From contig CAKKSJ010000224.1 of NCBI GenBank assembly GCA_919902965.1, positions 1-27,853 on the forward strand: a DNA stretch of 27,853 nucleotides. Direction: 5' to 3'. The translations under genes and the position numbers were made by a program. The DNA comes from Burkholderiales bacterium (GTDB lineage: Bacteria > Pseudomonadota > Gammaproteobacteria > Burkholderiales > SG8-39). The notes under the pieces are model-generated. The model searched no databases, was not told the DNA's origin, and worked only from the letters and a program-made list of their open reading frames with translations. Positions 1-6,819 of the stretch are shown in pieces. Position 1 is the first letter of the stretch. The number at the start of each line of letters is the position of its first letter.

Positions 1-346
1 TCAGGTGGTTGCCGCCGATTGCGAGGCAGTCGCCGTCGCCGGTGATCACCACCACCTGCAGATCGGGCCGCGCGAGCGCGAGGCCTGTGGCGTAGGCGAG
101 CGGCCTGCCGTGGGTGACGTGAAAGGTATTGGCGTCGATATAGGCCGAGAGCCTGCCGGCGCAGCCGATGCCGGAGACCACCGCGAGCTGGTCGCGGTCG
201 ATGCCGATCTCGTGGATCGCCCACAGCAGCGCGCGCAGCGCGATGCCGTGGCCGCAGCCCGGGCAGAGGAAATGCGGCATCATTTCCTTGCGCAGATAGT
301 CGCGCACATCGAATTCGGCCGCCGAGTCCACGAAGGTGCTGCTCAT
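1..346 (-). CDS. 2-oxoacid:ferredoxin oxidoreductase beta subunit (KorB-like), partial
   Basis: This is the N-terminal 115 residues of a thiamine-diphosphate-binding beta subunit; the rest lies beyond the left edge. The visible part has the family hallmarks CPGCGHG at about residues 28-34 and the TPP/Mg motif GDGDCLAIGGNH near the edge. In this family the beta subunit binds TPP and decarboxylates the 2-oxoacid before electrons pass to ferredoxin and the acyl group to CoA. The ATG at 346 overlaps the stop of the alpha-subunit gene (ATGA) and is preceded by a GGGGGAGA ribosome-binding site about 6 nt upstream, so alpha and beta are probably made in equal amounts. The substrate cannot be read from this fragment: 2-oxoglutarate, a branched-chain oxoacid or phenylglyoxylate (PadI-like role) are all possible. 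The neighbouring pad and benzoyl-CoA reductase genes make an aromatic-pathway role likely. Confidence 0.85.
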   Translation of the reverse strand, partial: MSSTFVDSAAEFDVRDYLRKEMMPHFLCPGCGHGIALRALLWAIHEIGIDRDQLAVVSGIGCAGRLSAYIDANTFHVTHGRPLAYATGLALARPDLQVVVITGDGDCLAIGGNHL

Positions 347-1515
347 TTCGTCTCCCCCTCAAGCAGCGCTTGCGCGCGCGCCGCGATCGCCGCCGGGGAG
401 ATCGCCTCGCCGTCGTAGCGCTGGATGCCGTGCACGCGTTCCGTGCCGAGAATGCGCCCGACTTCCATGATCAACTGCCCGGCGTTCATTTCCGGCACCA
501 GTACGGCACGGGCGTTCTTCGCTGCCGCGCGCAGCGCTGTTTCCGGGAACGGCCACAGGGTGATCGGCCGGAACAGGCCCAGGCGCACGCCGACTTGACG
601 CGCGATGTCGATCGCGCGCAGCGCCGCGCGCGCGCTGATGCCGATGGCGACCGCCACCACCTCGGCGTCCTCGCAGCCGATCTCCTCCCACGAGTCGATG
701 GCGTCGCGATGGCGCTCCAGCTTGGTGAACAGCCGTTCGAGATTGCGCTCGACCGCCTCGGGATTCTGCGTCGGAAAGCCGTTTTCGGCGTGGGTCAGGC
801 CGGTGGTATGCACGCGATAGCCCTTGCCCGGGCGCGACATCGCGGGAATGCCGTCTTCGCCGGCGGCGTAGGGCAGGTAGTCCGCGGGCAGACCGCTCGC
901 CCATTTGCGCTCGGCCAGTGCGCCGGCCGGCGCATCGTCCAGGTCCACCGTTTCGGTGAGCTGCGCGATCACCTGGTCGTAGAGCAGCACCACCGGCGTG
1001 CGGTAGTGTTCAGCCAGTTCGAATGCGCGCAGCGTCTCGGTATAGATCTCGCGCACCGAGGCGGGGGCGAGGACGATGATCGGGTAGTCGCCATGGCTGC
1101 CCCAGCGCGACTGCATGATGTCGCCCTGCGCCGGGCGCGTGGGCATGCCGGTCGACGGTCCGCCGCGCATCACGTTCACGATTACGCAGGGGATCTCCGC
1201 GCCGGCCGCGTAGCCCAGGTTCTCCTGTTTCAGCGAAAAGCCGGGGCCGCTGGTCGCGGTCAGCGATTTGACCCCGCCCATGGAGGCGCCGATCACCGCG
1301 GCGATCGAGGCGATTTCGTCTTCCATCTGCACGAATACGCCGTCTACTTCGGGCAGCAGGCGCGACAGGCGTTCGGCAACCTCGGAGGAGGGCGTGATCG
1401 GGTAGCCGGCAAAAAAGCGGCAGCCCGCCGCAACCGCGCCGAGCGCGCAGGCGTGGTTGCCCGAGATCAGGCGCAGAGCGGGCTTGGGCGCGGGAACCTT
1501 TTCTACTGCGTTCAT
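343..1515 (-). CDS. 2-oxoacid:ferredoxin oxidoreductase alpha subunit (KorA-like)
   Basis: The protein has 390 residues, normal for a stand-alone alpha subunit of a 2-oxoglutarate/branched-chain 2-oxoacid:ferredoxin oxidoreductase. The N-terminal pyrimidine-binding domain shows GYPITPSSE at about residues 37-45, then an ATSGPGFSL segment and MRGGPSTGMPT, all typical of KorA/VorB alpha subunits. The C-terminal region is the usual domain II. The ATG at 1515 was chosen because it overlaps the upstream stop (ATGA) and fits the family start; the frame stays open further upstream but those residues overlap the ferredoxin domain of the previous gene. It pairs with the KorB-like gene downstream, again by an ATGA overlap. 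Its gamma and delta functions are probably supplied by the fused gene upstream. It could be a true KOR that reduces ferredoxin for benzoyl-CoA reductase, or the alpha subunit of phenylglyoxylate oxidoreductase (PadG role). Sequence reading alone does not separate these. Confidence 0.88.
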   Translation of the reverse strand: MNAVEKVPAPKPALRLISGNHACALGAVAAGCRFFAGYPITPSSEVAERLSRLLPEVDGVFVQMEDEIASIAAVIGASMGGVKSLTATSGPGFSLKQENLGYAAGAEIPCVIVNVMRGGPSTGMPTRPAQGDIMQSRWGSHGDYPIIVLAPASVREIYTETLRAFELAEHYRTPVVLLYDQVIAQLTETVDLDDAPAGALAERKWASGLPADYLPYAAGEDGIPAMSRPGKGYRVHTTGLTHAENGFPTQNPEAVERNLERLFTKLERHRDAIDSWEEIGCEDAEVVAVAIGISARAALRAIDIARQVGVRLGLFRPITLWPFPETALRAAAKNARAVLVPEMNAGQLIMEVGRILGTERVHGIQRYDGEAISPAAIAARAQALLEGETK

Positions 1516-2474
1516 GCTTTGGCCTCTACTTGCGCCTGCGCGACCGGGTCGAGATGCACGCGAATGGCGAAATCCGGGCACAGCAGCTCGCATAGCCTGC
1601 AGCCGGTGCATTTTTCCGGCTGCGCCAGTTCCACCACACGCTCCTGATTGAGGCGCAGGCAGCGTTCGGGGCAGAGCTTGACGCAGATGTCGCAGCTCTT
1701 GCACCACTCGGGCGTGATTTCCAGGCGCGGGGTGTACGGCGCTTCGGCGGGCGCGGCTGCGCGCGCCGCCGCCTCTTCGACCACAGGGACCGAAGTCCGC
1801 GCTTCGGTAATCCAGCTGCGCCCGAGGCGGAACGCCTCGAGGTTGACCGCGATGGTCTTCTTCGGCACGAATTCGGTCAGTGCGCGCTCCCAGTCTTCCG
1901 CCGGAAAATCCAGCGCCGTCGAGAGCGCGCCGATCAGCACCACGTTTGCGACACGCTCATTGCCCAAGTCCTCGGCCATGCGCGTAGCGTCGATCGCATA
2001 GCCTTCGGCGACATGGGCTTTGACTTCAGCCGGCGTTTCGCGCGAGTAGCGCAGCGGCGCGCCCGGGCGCCGGTTAAGACAGGCAAAGGGCGGCACGATG
2101 CGCTTGGTGTCGCAGATGAAAATGCCCGTGTCCGGCTTGAGATACGGCAGCCAGCGCAGGCCTTCGGCCCACTCGAGCGCGACCAGGATGTCGGCTTCCC
2201 CCTTCGGGATGGTTGGCGACCACACCTGCGGGCCGAAGCGCACATGGCTGAACACCGTGCCGCCGCGCTTGGCCATGCCGTGCACTTCGCTTTGCTTGAC
2301 TTCGAAACCCTGGGACTGGGCCAGCGACGCCAATGCCTTGGACACCATAATCACGCCCTGGCCGCCCACGCCCACGATCAGCACGTTCATCGGTTCGCGC
2401 GCTTTGGCCGCGGCGGCGGTGGGCCGCAGTGGCTCGTGCTCGACGCTGCTCTTCGATGCGCCCGGCCGGCTCAT
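1512..2474 (-). CDS. IorB-type gamma subunit fused to a 2[4Fe-4S] ferredoxin domain
   Basis: A 320-residue protein made of two modules. Residues about 29-220 are a 2-oxoacid:acceptor oxidoreductase gamma domain of IorB type, with VGVGGQGVI near residues 35-42 and the MAKRGGTVFSHVRFG segment. After an Ala/Glu-rich linker (about 225-250) comes a bacterial-type ferredoxin domain (about 251-306) with cysteines 258, 261, 264, 268 and 289, 292, 295, 299, as in PorD/KorD delta subunits. The fusion is thus a gamma-delta subunit. Its gene overlaps iorA upstream and the KorA-like gene downstream by ATGA, so it could serve either partner or both. The start at 2474 follows from the overlap. An internal ATG at 2390 would begin exactly at the conserved domain, but it lacks a clear ribosome-binding site. 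The first 28 residues look unstructured. Confidence 0.88.
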   Translation of the reverse strand: MSRPGASKSSVEHEPLRPTAAAAKAREPMNVLIVGVGGQGVIMVSKALASLAQSQGFEVKQSEVHGMAKRGGTVFSHVRFGPQVWSPTIPKGEADILVALEWAEGLRWLPYLKPDTGIFICDTKRIVPPFACLNRRPGAPLRYSRETPAEVKAHVAEGYAIDATRMAEDLGNERVANVVLIGALSTALDFPAEDWERALTEFVPKKTIAVNLEAFRLGRSWITEARTSVPVVEEAAARAAAPAEAPYTPRLEITPEWCKSCDICVKLCPERCLRLNQERVVELAQPEKCTGCRLCELLCPDFAIRVHLDPVAQAQVEAKA

Positions 2475-4306
2475 TGCATGACCGTCGCTGTCGTTATAGT
2501 GGAAGATGGCTTGATGCAATCCACCGTGCAGACCTGCGCACATAGCGTGCAGCCTATGCACAGCGCTTGGTCGATTTTCACTTTGTGCCTGCCTTCGAAT
2601 GTGTCTTCACCCCAGGTCATGGCAGGACAGCCCAGGTTCATGCACGACTGGCAGGCATTGCACTGCTCGTTCACTATGGATAGCGCCGGACCCTTGATTT
2701 TGACCGGATCGAGCACGCAGGGACGGTTGGAAATGATCACCGACACGCCGCGGTAGGCGATCGCTTCGCGCAGCGTCTGGTACATTTGCGCGAGATCGTA
2801 GGAGTCCACCGTACGCACCCAGCTCACTCCGACTGCGCGCACCAGCGCTTCATAGTCCACCTTGGGCGCTTGCTCGCCGCGCAGCGTCTTGCCTGTGCCC
2901 GGATGGTCCTGGCCGCCGGTCATCGCGGTGATGTGGTTGTCGAGCAGCAGCACCGTAATGTTCGCCTGGTTGTAGACTGCGTCGATCAGGCCGGGGATGC
3001 CCGCGTGCAGAAAAGTCGAATCGCCGATGCTGGCTATCACCGGTTTGGTGTCTCCGGCCTTGGACATGCCGATGGCGTTGCCTATGGACGAGCCCATCGA
3101 CACCGTGGTGTCCAGGCCGCGCAGCGGATCGAGACAGGCCAGGGTGTAGCAGCCGATGTCCCCGGCTACCCGGGCGCCGGATGCCCTGACTGCCATGAAA
3201 CTCGAAGTGTGCGGGCAGCCCGCGCACAGCACCGGCGGCCGCACCAATGGTTCCGGCGCCCAGCTGGCGCGCAGCGCGCGCGGCTTGAGCACGCCCGCCT
3301 GTTCGAAGCCGGCGCGCACCAGTTCGGGCGAGAATTCGCCCATGCGCGAAAAAAACTGCTTGCCTTCGGCCTTGATGCCCAGCGCACGCAGCTCCTTTTC
3401 GATCACCGGCTCCAACTCCTCGACAACGAATACGCGCTCCACCGACTCGCAATAGCGGCGCAGCAGGCCCTCGGGCAGGGGCCAGGAAGCGCCCAGTTTC
3501 AGCACGCTCGCATTGGGCAGCACCTCGCGCACATAGGGATAGCAGGTGCCGGCGGTGATCACGCCGAAACTGGCGTCGCCCGTTTCCCAGCGGTTTATCG
3601 TCGCAGTCTCCAGGTATTCCTTTAATTTCGCTTCACGCTCTAGCACGACCGCGTGGCGACGCCGCGCGTGCGCCGGAATCATCACGTTCTTCGCCGGGTT
3701 CTCGATGAAAGGACGCACCGCCACCTGCTTGCGCGGGCCGATGGCGACCGGGCTGCGTGTGTGCGACAGCCGCGTGGTGCCGCGCACGATGACCATGGTG
3801 TCGAATTGCTCCGAGAGGTCGAAGGCGAGCCGCGTGTAATCGAGCGCCTCCTGCGCGTCGCTGGGCTCGAGCACCGGCACCGTGGCGAGCTGGGCGTAGA
3901 TGCGCGTGTCCTGCTCGTTCTGTGAACTGTGGATTCCCGGGTCGTCGCATATCGCGAGGACCAGGCCGCCGTTGACGCCGATATAGGACTGGGACATGAA
4001 CGCGTCGGCGGCGACATTGAGGCCTACATGTTTCATCGACGCCAGCGCGCGGCTGCCCGCAAACGCCGCGCCCATGGCTACGTCGAGCGCGACCTTTTCA
4101 TTGGTCGACCATTGGGCGTGCAAGTCCTCCGCCGGGTAGCCGGCAAGGGATTCCATAATTTCTGTGCTGGGCGTACCCGGATAGGCCGCGGCCACCCGCA
4201 CGCCGGCTTCCCAGGCGCCGCGCGCGATCGCCTCGTTTCCAGTCAGAGGTTTGAGGTCTTTCAACGGGTCCTGCGCATTTCCAACTATCTCCGGCGCTGC
4301 GTGCAT
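2471..4306 (-). CDS. iorA: Indolepyruvate:ferredoxin oxidoreductase alpha subunit
   Basis: The enzyme converts indolepyruvate or phenylpyruvate plus CoA to the arylacetyl-CoA, CO2 and reduced ferredoxin. The 611 residues match the usual IorA length. In order: domain with YPGTPSTE (42-49), CAGCPH (361-366), the TPP-binding motif starting at GDS 428-430 and ending near the LLLDN at 453-457, and a C-terminal ferredoxin domain with cysteines 549, 552, 555, 560 and 583, 586, 589, 593. The C-x2-C-x2-C-x4-C-P spacing of the first cluster is characteristic of IorA. The ATG at 4306 has a strong AGGGAGGATC ribosome-binding site upstream. It heads the four-gene operon with the gamma-delta fusion and the KorAB-like pair. 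In this context phenylpyruvate from phenylalanine is a plausible substrate, giving phenylacetyl-CoA for PadBCD without ligase cost, and ferredoxin electrons for benzoyl-CoA reductase. Confidence 0.92.
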   Translation of the reverse strand: MHAAPEIVGNAQDPLKDLKPLTGNEAIARGAWEAGVRVAAAYPGTPSTEIMESLAGYPAEDLHAQWSTNEKVALDVAMGAAFAGSRALASMKHVGLNVAADAFMSQSYIGVNGGLVLAICDDPGIHSSQNEQDTRIYAQLATVPVLEPSDAQEALDYTRLAFDLSEQFDTMVIVRGTTRLSHTRSPVAIGPRKQVAVRPFIENPAKNVMIPAHARRRHAVVLEREAKLKEYLETATINRWETGDASFGVITAGTCYPYVREVLPNASVLKLGASWPLPEGLLRRYCESVERVFVVEELEPVIEKELRALGIKAEGKQFFSRMGEFSPELVRAGFEQAGVLKPRALRASWAPEPLVRPPVLCAGCPHTSSFMAVRASGARVAGDIGCYTLACLDPLRGLDTTVSMGSSIGNAIGMSKAGDTKPVIASIGDSTFLHAGIPGLIDAVYNQANITVLLLDNHITAMTGGQDHPGTGKTLRGEQAPKVDYEALVRAVGVSWVRTVDSYDLAQMYQTLREAIAYRGVSVIISNRPCVLDPVKIKGPALSIVNEQCNACQSCMNLGCPAMTWGEDTFEGRHKVKIDQALCIGCTLCAQVCTVDCIKPSSTITTATVMQ

Positions 4307-4385
4307 GCGCTGATCCTCCCTGGCGGAATATCGAACATTTCTTCTAGTTGATCCTGGATCATCCTCAAAGCATGCAGCGGATGTC

Positions 4386-4399
4386 TTGATCTAGATTAA
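4386..4399 (-). promoter_or_regulatory. FNR/CRP-type anaerobic box upstream of iorA
   Basis: The 14-mer TTGATCTAGATTAA matches the FNR consensus TTGAT-N4-ATCAA at 9 of 10 specified bases. Its centre (4392.5) lies 32 bp from the middle of a possible minus-strand -10 hexamer, GATGAT at 4363-4358, which would put the box near -41.5, the usual class II activator position, with a leader of about 45 nt to the iorA start. FNR-type proteins (AcpR in Azoarcus, AadR in Rhodopseudomonas) activate anaerobic aromatic genes. The rest of the 148-bp gap between the Rrf2 gene and iorA shows nothing else I can name. Confidence 0.5.
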
Positions 4400-4454
4400 A
4401 TGGAGCCGACAAAACGAGGCAAGCGGGGCGAAAATGGGCGTGTACCGCCCCGGT

Positions 4455-4901
4455 CTAAAGTGCGGGTTTGGTGTCCGCGTCGGCGAGCGCCCGGCGCTGG
4501 CGTTCGATTAACTTGAGCATGGTGTCCACGGTGATCGATCGGAATGTGGCCTTGGCGATTTCATCGATCTCGGTCATTACCGCACCCAAAGCGCGGCCGA
4601 CCTCGCTCGAATCGTCGAATTCGTCGCTCTCGCCGGTACGCGTGCTGATGTCCTCGAACAGTTCAATCACGTCCATTAGCGTGAGTCGCCTGGCAATGCC
4701 GCTGAAACGGTATCCGCCGCCTACGCCGCGTGCCGATTCAACCAGTCCGGCGCGCCCCAGTTCGCGCAGGACCTTGGCCAGATGGTGGGTTGAAGCGCCA
4801 TATTTTTCGGCGATTTCCGCGGCCGACAGTTGCCGCCCCGGATTGGCGGCAAATTCGAGCACGCTGAACAGCGCCAGGCTGGTGCTTTTCTGCAGTTTCA
4901 T
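4455..4901 (-). CDS. Rrf2-family transcriptional regulator without cysteines, BadM-like
   Basis: A 148-residue Rrf2 protein. Residues 1-80 form the winged helix: the recognition region is ASTHHLAKVLRELGRAGLV and the wing is SARGVGGGYRFS, both classic for the family. A dimerisation helix follows. Iron-sulfur Rrf2 proteins (IscR, NsrR, RirA) carry three cysteines at about residues 90-110, but this protein has no cysteine at all, so it cannot hold a cluster by cysteine ligation and more likely senses a small molecule or acts as an apo-repressor. It starts 19 nt after the GNAT gene stops, so the two are one unit. In Rhodopseudomonas palustris the Rrf2 protein BadM represses benzoyl-CoA reductase genes and sits next to the acetyltransferase gene badL. 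The same pairing here next to benzoyl-CoA genes makes a BadM-like role likely, though orthology is inferred. Confidence 0.85.
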   Translation of the reverse strand: MKLQKSTSLALFSVLEFAANPGRQLSAAEIAEKYGASTHHLAKVLRELGRAGLVESARGVGGGYRFSGIARRLTLMDVIELFEDISTRTGESDEFDDSSEVGRALGAVMTEIDEIAKATFRSITVDTMLKLIERQRRALADADTKPAL

Positions 4902-4920
4902 GGGTGCGTGTCAGGCATGA

Positions 4921-5394
4921 TCAGTCCAGATCCTTCTCCAGCGGAATGAACGGAGCCGCCATCATGCCCTGACTGCGGAAGAACGAGAGTACCAGGCTGT
5001 TGTCGCGGGCGAGCATGGTGCGCACCGTGCGTACACCGGCATGACGAAAGCCGTCGCAAATCGCCTCCAGCATGCGCGCGCCGACGCCGGCCAGACGCGC
5101 GCTGGCGCGCACGCTCAGGCCGAATACCCAGCCGCAGGGTGCGGAGCCGAACTCCCAATCGCGGATTTCGCCGATGATGAATCCCTGGATGGCATCGCCT
5201 TGCTCGGCTACGAGGAAAAGGCGTTGGCGGGTGCGTCCGCCGCCATAGCGATGGAACAGTTCATACCAGTAGTCGGTCTTCTCCAGGCCGGTTACCTCGG
5301 CATCGATGGCGATCACCTGTCCCAGGTCTGCCGCTTCTACCGGGCGTATGCGCAATTCCGGGACGGAATTGCTCTGCGCCTGGGTTCCGCTCAC
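4921..5394 (-). CDS. GNAT-family N-acetyltransferase, BadL-like
   Basis: A 157-residue single-domain GNAT. It begins with a beta strand LRIRPVEAADL, continues through IDAEVTG and a DWEFGS segment, and has the acetyl-CoA pyrophosphate-binding motif A as RLAGVGARML around residues 100-110, followed by RDNSLVLSFFRSQGM, the usual C-terminal GNAT region. The GTG at 5394 is preferred: GGGGAGAC ends 4 nt upstream, and the protein then begins just before the domain. The reading frame is open back to an ATG at 5490, but that would translate the operator and FNR-like box. It resembles both halves of the double-GNAT protein at 22525-23550. By analogy with R. palustris BadL, which acetylates aminobenzoates, it may modify an aromatic acid that the adjacent Rrf2 regulator senses. 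Acetylation of an acyl-CoA ligase is an alternative. Confidence 0.8.
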   Translation of the reverse strand: MSGTQAQSNSVPELRIRPVEAADLGQVIAIDAEVTGLEKTDYWYELFHRYGGGRTRQRLFLVAEQGDAIQGFIIGEIRDWEFGSAPCGWVFGLSVRASARLAGVGARMLEAICDGFRHAGVRTVRTMLARDNSLVLSFFRSQGMMAAPFIPLEKDLD

Positions 5395-5439
5395 AGCGTC
5401 TCCCCGCGCGCCGCAGCGGCCCTGGTATTGCCGGAAGAA

Positions 5440-5453
5440 CTGATCTGAATCAA
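5440..5453 (-). promoter_or_regulatory. FNR/CRP-type box upstream of the GNAT-Rrf2 operon
   Basis: Read on the minus strand the 14-mer is TTGATTCAGATCAG, matching TTGAT-N4-ATCAA at 9 of 10 positions. It lies 46 bp upstream of the GTG start at 5394 and 7 bp downstream of the operator at 5461-5479. I could not place a convincing -10 hexamer for this operon, so whether the site would activate or repress is open. Confidence 0.42.
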
Positions 5454-5460
5454 AAATAGC

Positions 5461-5479
5461 ATTGAAGTACGACAATACC
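5461..5479 (-). promoter_or_regulatory. Operator-like site shared with the hemerythrin promoter
   Basis: On the minus strand the site contains ATTGTCGTACTTCAAT (5476-5461), preceded by GGT. The form is ATTG-N2-GTAC-N2-CAAT, a dyad centred on GTAC. The core differs at only 2 of 16 positions from the centre of the palindrome at 21866-21901 (ATTGTGGTACTACAAT), and the GGT extension is also shared. It lies 67 bp upstream of the GNAT start, so the adjacent Rrf2 protein is the obvious candidate to bind it and regulate its own operon. The binding protein is inferred; the match itself is seen. Confidence 0.6.
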
Positions 5480-5605
5480 ATATAATTCATTTTCGCGGCA
5501 GATCAGGGCTATCACCCGCGCCTGCCGAATTTTGCGCGACCGGGCCAAAGGCATAGCAGTTAACAATAGCCGGGCGGGCAGGTGGTGGCGCATCTAACCA
5601 CATTT

Positions 5606-5613
5606 AAGGAGGT
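5606..5613 (+). promoter_or_regulatory. Strong ribosome-binding site that decides the start of the ABC binding-protein gene
   Basis: AAGGAGGT is a perfect Shine-Dalgarno match but abuts the first ATG (5614). Normal spacing favours the ATG at 5617 or even 5626, so the mature start of the open frame may be one or four codons downstream of the annotated one. The signal peptide is unaffected. The 123 bp between the divergent ATG at 5490 and this gene holds no promoter I can call with confidence. Confidence 0.55.
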
Positions 5614-6783
5614 ATGATGAAATCGATGCAAGCGAGAAACAGCTTCATGCGCGGCTTAGCCGCGGTCGCCGCGGTCTTCACCTTGATGACCGGCACGGCC
5701 GTTGCGCAGCAGCCGATCAAAATCGGCGCGTTCCTGTCGGTCACCGGCGGCGCGGCCTTCCTGGGCGATCCGGAGCAAAAGACGCTCGAACTCTATGTCG
5801 AAAAAGTCAATGCGGCCGGCGGTGTGCTTGGCAGAAAGCTGCAGCTTGTTGCCTATGATTCGGCCGGCGATGCGGAAAAAGCACGCACCTTCGTCAAGCG
5901 TCTTATCGAGCAGGACAAGGTCGACGTGATCGTCGGCGGTTCGACCACGGGCGAGACCATGGCGGTGGTGCCGCTGGTCGAAGCGGCGCAAGTCCCGTTC
6001 ATTTCACTCGCGGGCGCGGTAGTTATCGTCGAGCCGGTGAAAAAATGGGTGTTCAAGACCCCGCATACCGACCGCATGGCCTGCGAGAAGATTTTCATCG
6101 ACATGCAAGCGCGCAAATTTTCCAAAATCGCGCTCATTTCCGGTCCCGGCGGCTTTGACAAATCCATGCGCGGACAATGCCTGGGCGTGGCGAAAAAATA
6201 CGGCATCGAGATTATCGCCGATGAAACCTACGGCGGCGGCGATACGGACATGACGGCGCAGTTGACGAAAATCAAGAACACCGCCGGTGTGCAGGCCGTG
6301 CTGAACGCGGGCTTCGGCCAGGGTCCGGCGATCGTCACCAAGAACTACCGTCAGATCGGCGTTAGCGTGCCGCTGTACCAGTCGCATGGCGTCGCCTCCA
6401 AGGAATTCATCAAGCTCGCCGGAGCGGCGGCCGAGGGTGTGCGTCTGCCCGCTGCTGCCCTGCTGGTTGCCGGCAGCCTGGCGCAAAGCGACCCGCAGCG
6501 TCCGGTGGTGGTGAATTACATGAAGGAATACGAAGCGCGCTTCAAGTCCGAGGTCTCGACCTTCGGCGGCCACGCCTACGACGGCTTGTACCTGGTAGTG
6601 GCGGCGATGAAGAAGGCCGGCGGAACGGACAAGGCCAAGGTGCGCGACGCGCTCGAGGGCATTAAGGGTTTCATGGGCACGGCAGGCATGTTCAATATGT
6701 CGCCGACAGATCACATGGGCCTGGACCTGAGCGCGTTCCGGATGCTCGAAGTCAAAGGAGGCGACTGGACGCTGGTCAAGTAG
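5614..6783 (+). CDS. LivK-type periplasmic substrate-binding protein of an ABC importer
   Basis: A 389-residue type I periplasmic binding protein of the branched-chain amino acid (HAAT) family. The N-terminus is a Sec signal peptide: a basic start, a hydrophobic stretch GLAAVAAVFTLMTGTAVA and probable cleavage after AVA before QQPIKIG (about residue 31). The mature part begins with the family pattern IKIGAFLSVTGGAAFLG, followed by VLGRKLQLVAYDSAGDAEKA and IVGGSTTGETMAVVPL. It is the first gene of a five-gene importer operon. Many aromatic-degrading Proteobacteria keep Liv-like importers beside the catabolic genes (for example HbaEFGH in R. palustris), so a benzoate, phenylacetate or aromatic amino acid ligand is plausible but not shown by the sequence. 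Confidence 0.88.
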   Translation: MMKSMQARNSFMRGLAAVAAVFTLMTGTAVAQQPIKIGAFLSVTGGAAFLGDPEQKTLELYVEKVNAAGGVLGRKLQLVAYDSAGDAEKARTFVKRLIEQDKVDVIVGGSTTGETMAVVPLVEAAQVPFISLAGAVVIVEPVKKWVFKTPHTDRMACEKIFIDMQARKFSKIALISGPGGFDKSMRGQCLGVAKKYGIEIIADETYGGGDTDMTAQLTKIKNTAGVQAVLNAGFGQGPAIVTKNYRQIGVSVPLYQSHGVASKEFIKLAGAAAEGVRLPAAALLVAGSLAQSDPQRPVVVNYMKEYEARFKSEVSTFGGHAYDGLYLVVAAMKKAGGTDKAKVRDALEGIKGFMGTAGMFNMSPTDHMGLDLSAFRMLEVKGGDWTLVK

Positions 6784-6819
6784 CGCGCACTCGCTGGTGA
6801 TGGGGGGGACGGCCGCAAC

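Noticed and set aside
4348..4362. TTGATCCTGGATCAT as another FNR box upstream of iorA
   Set aside because: The half sites are separated by 5 instead of 4 bases, which FNR-type dimers do not tolerate well; the box at 4386-4399 has the correct spacing.
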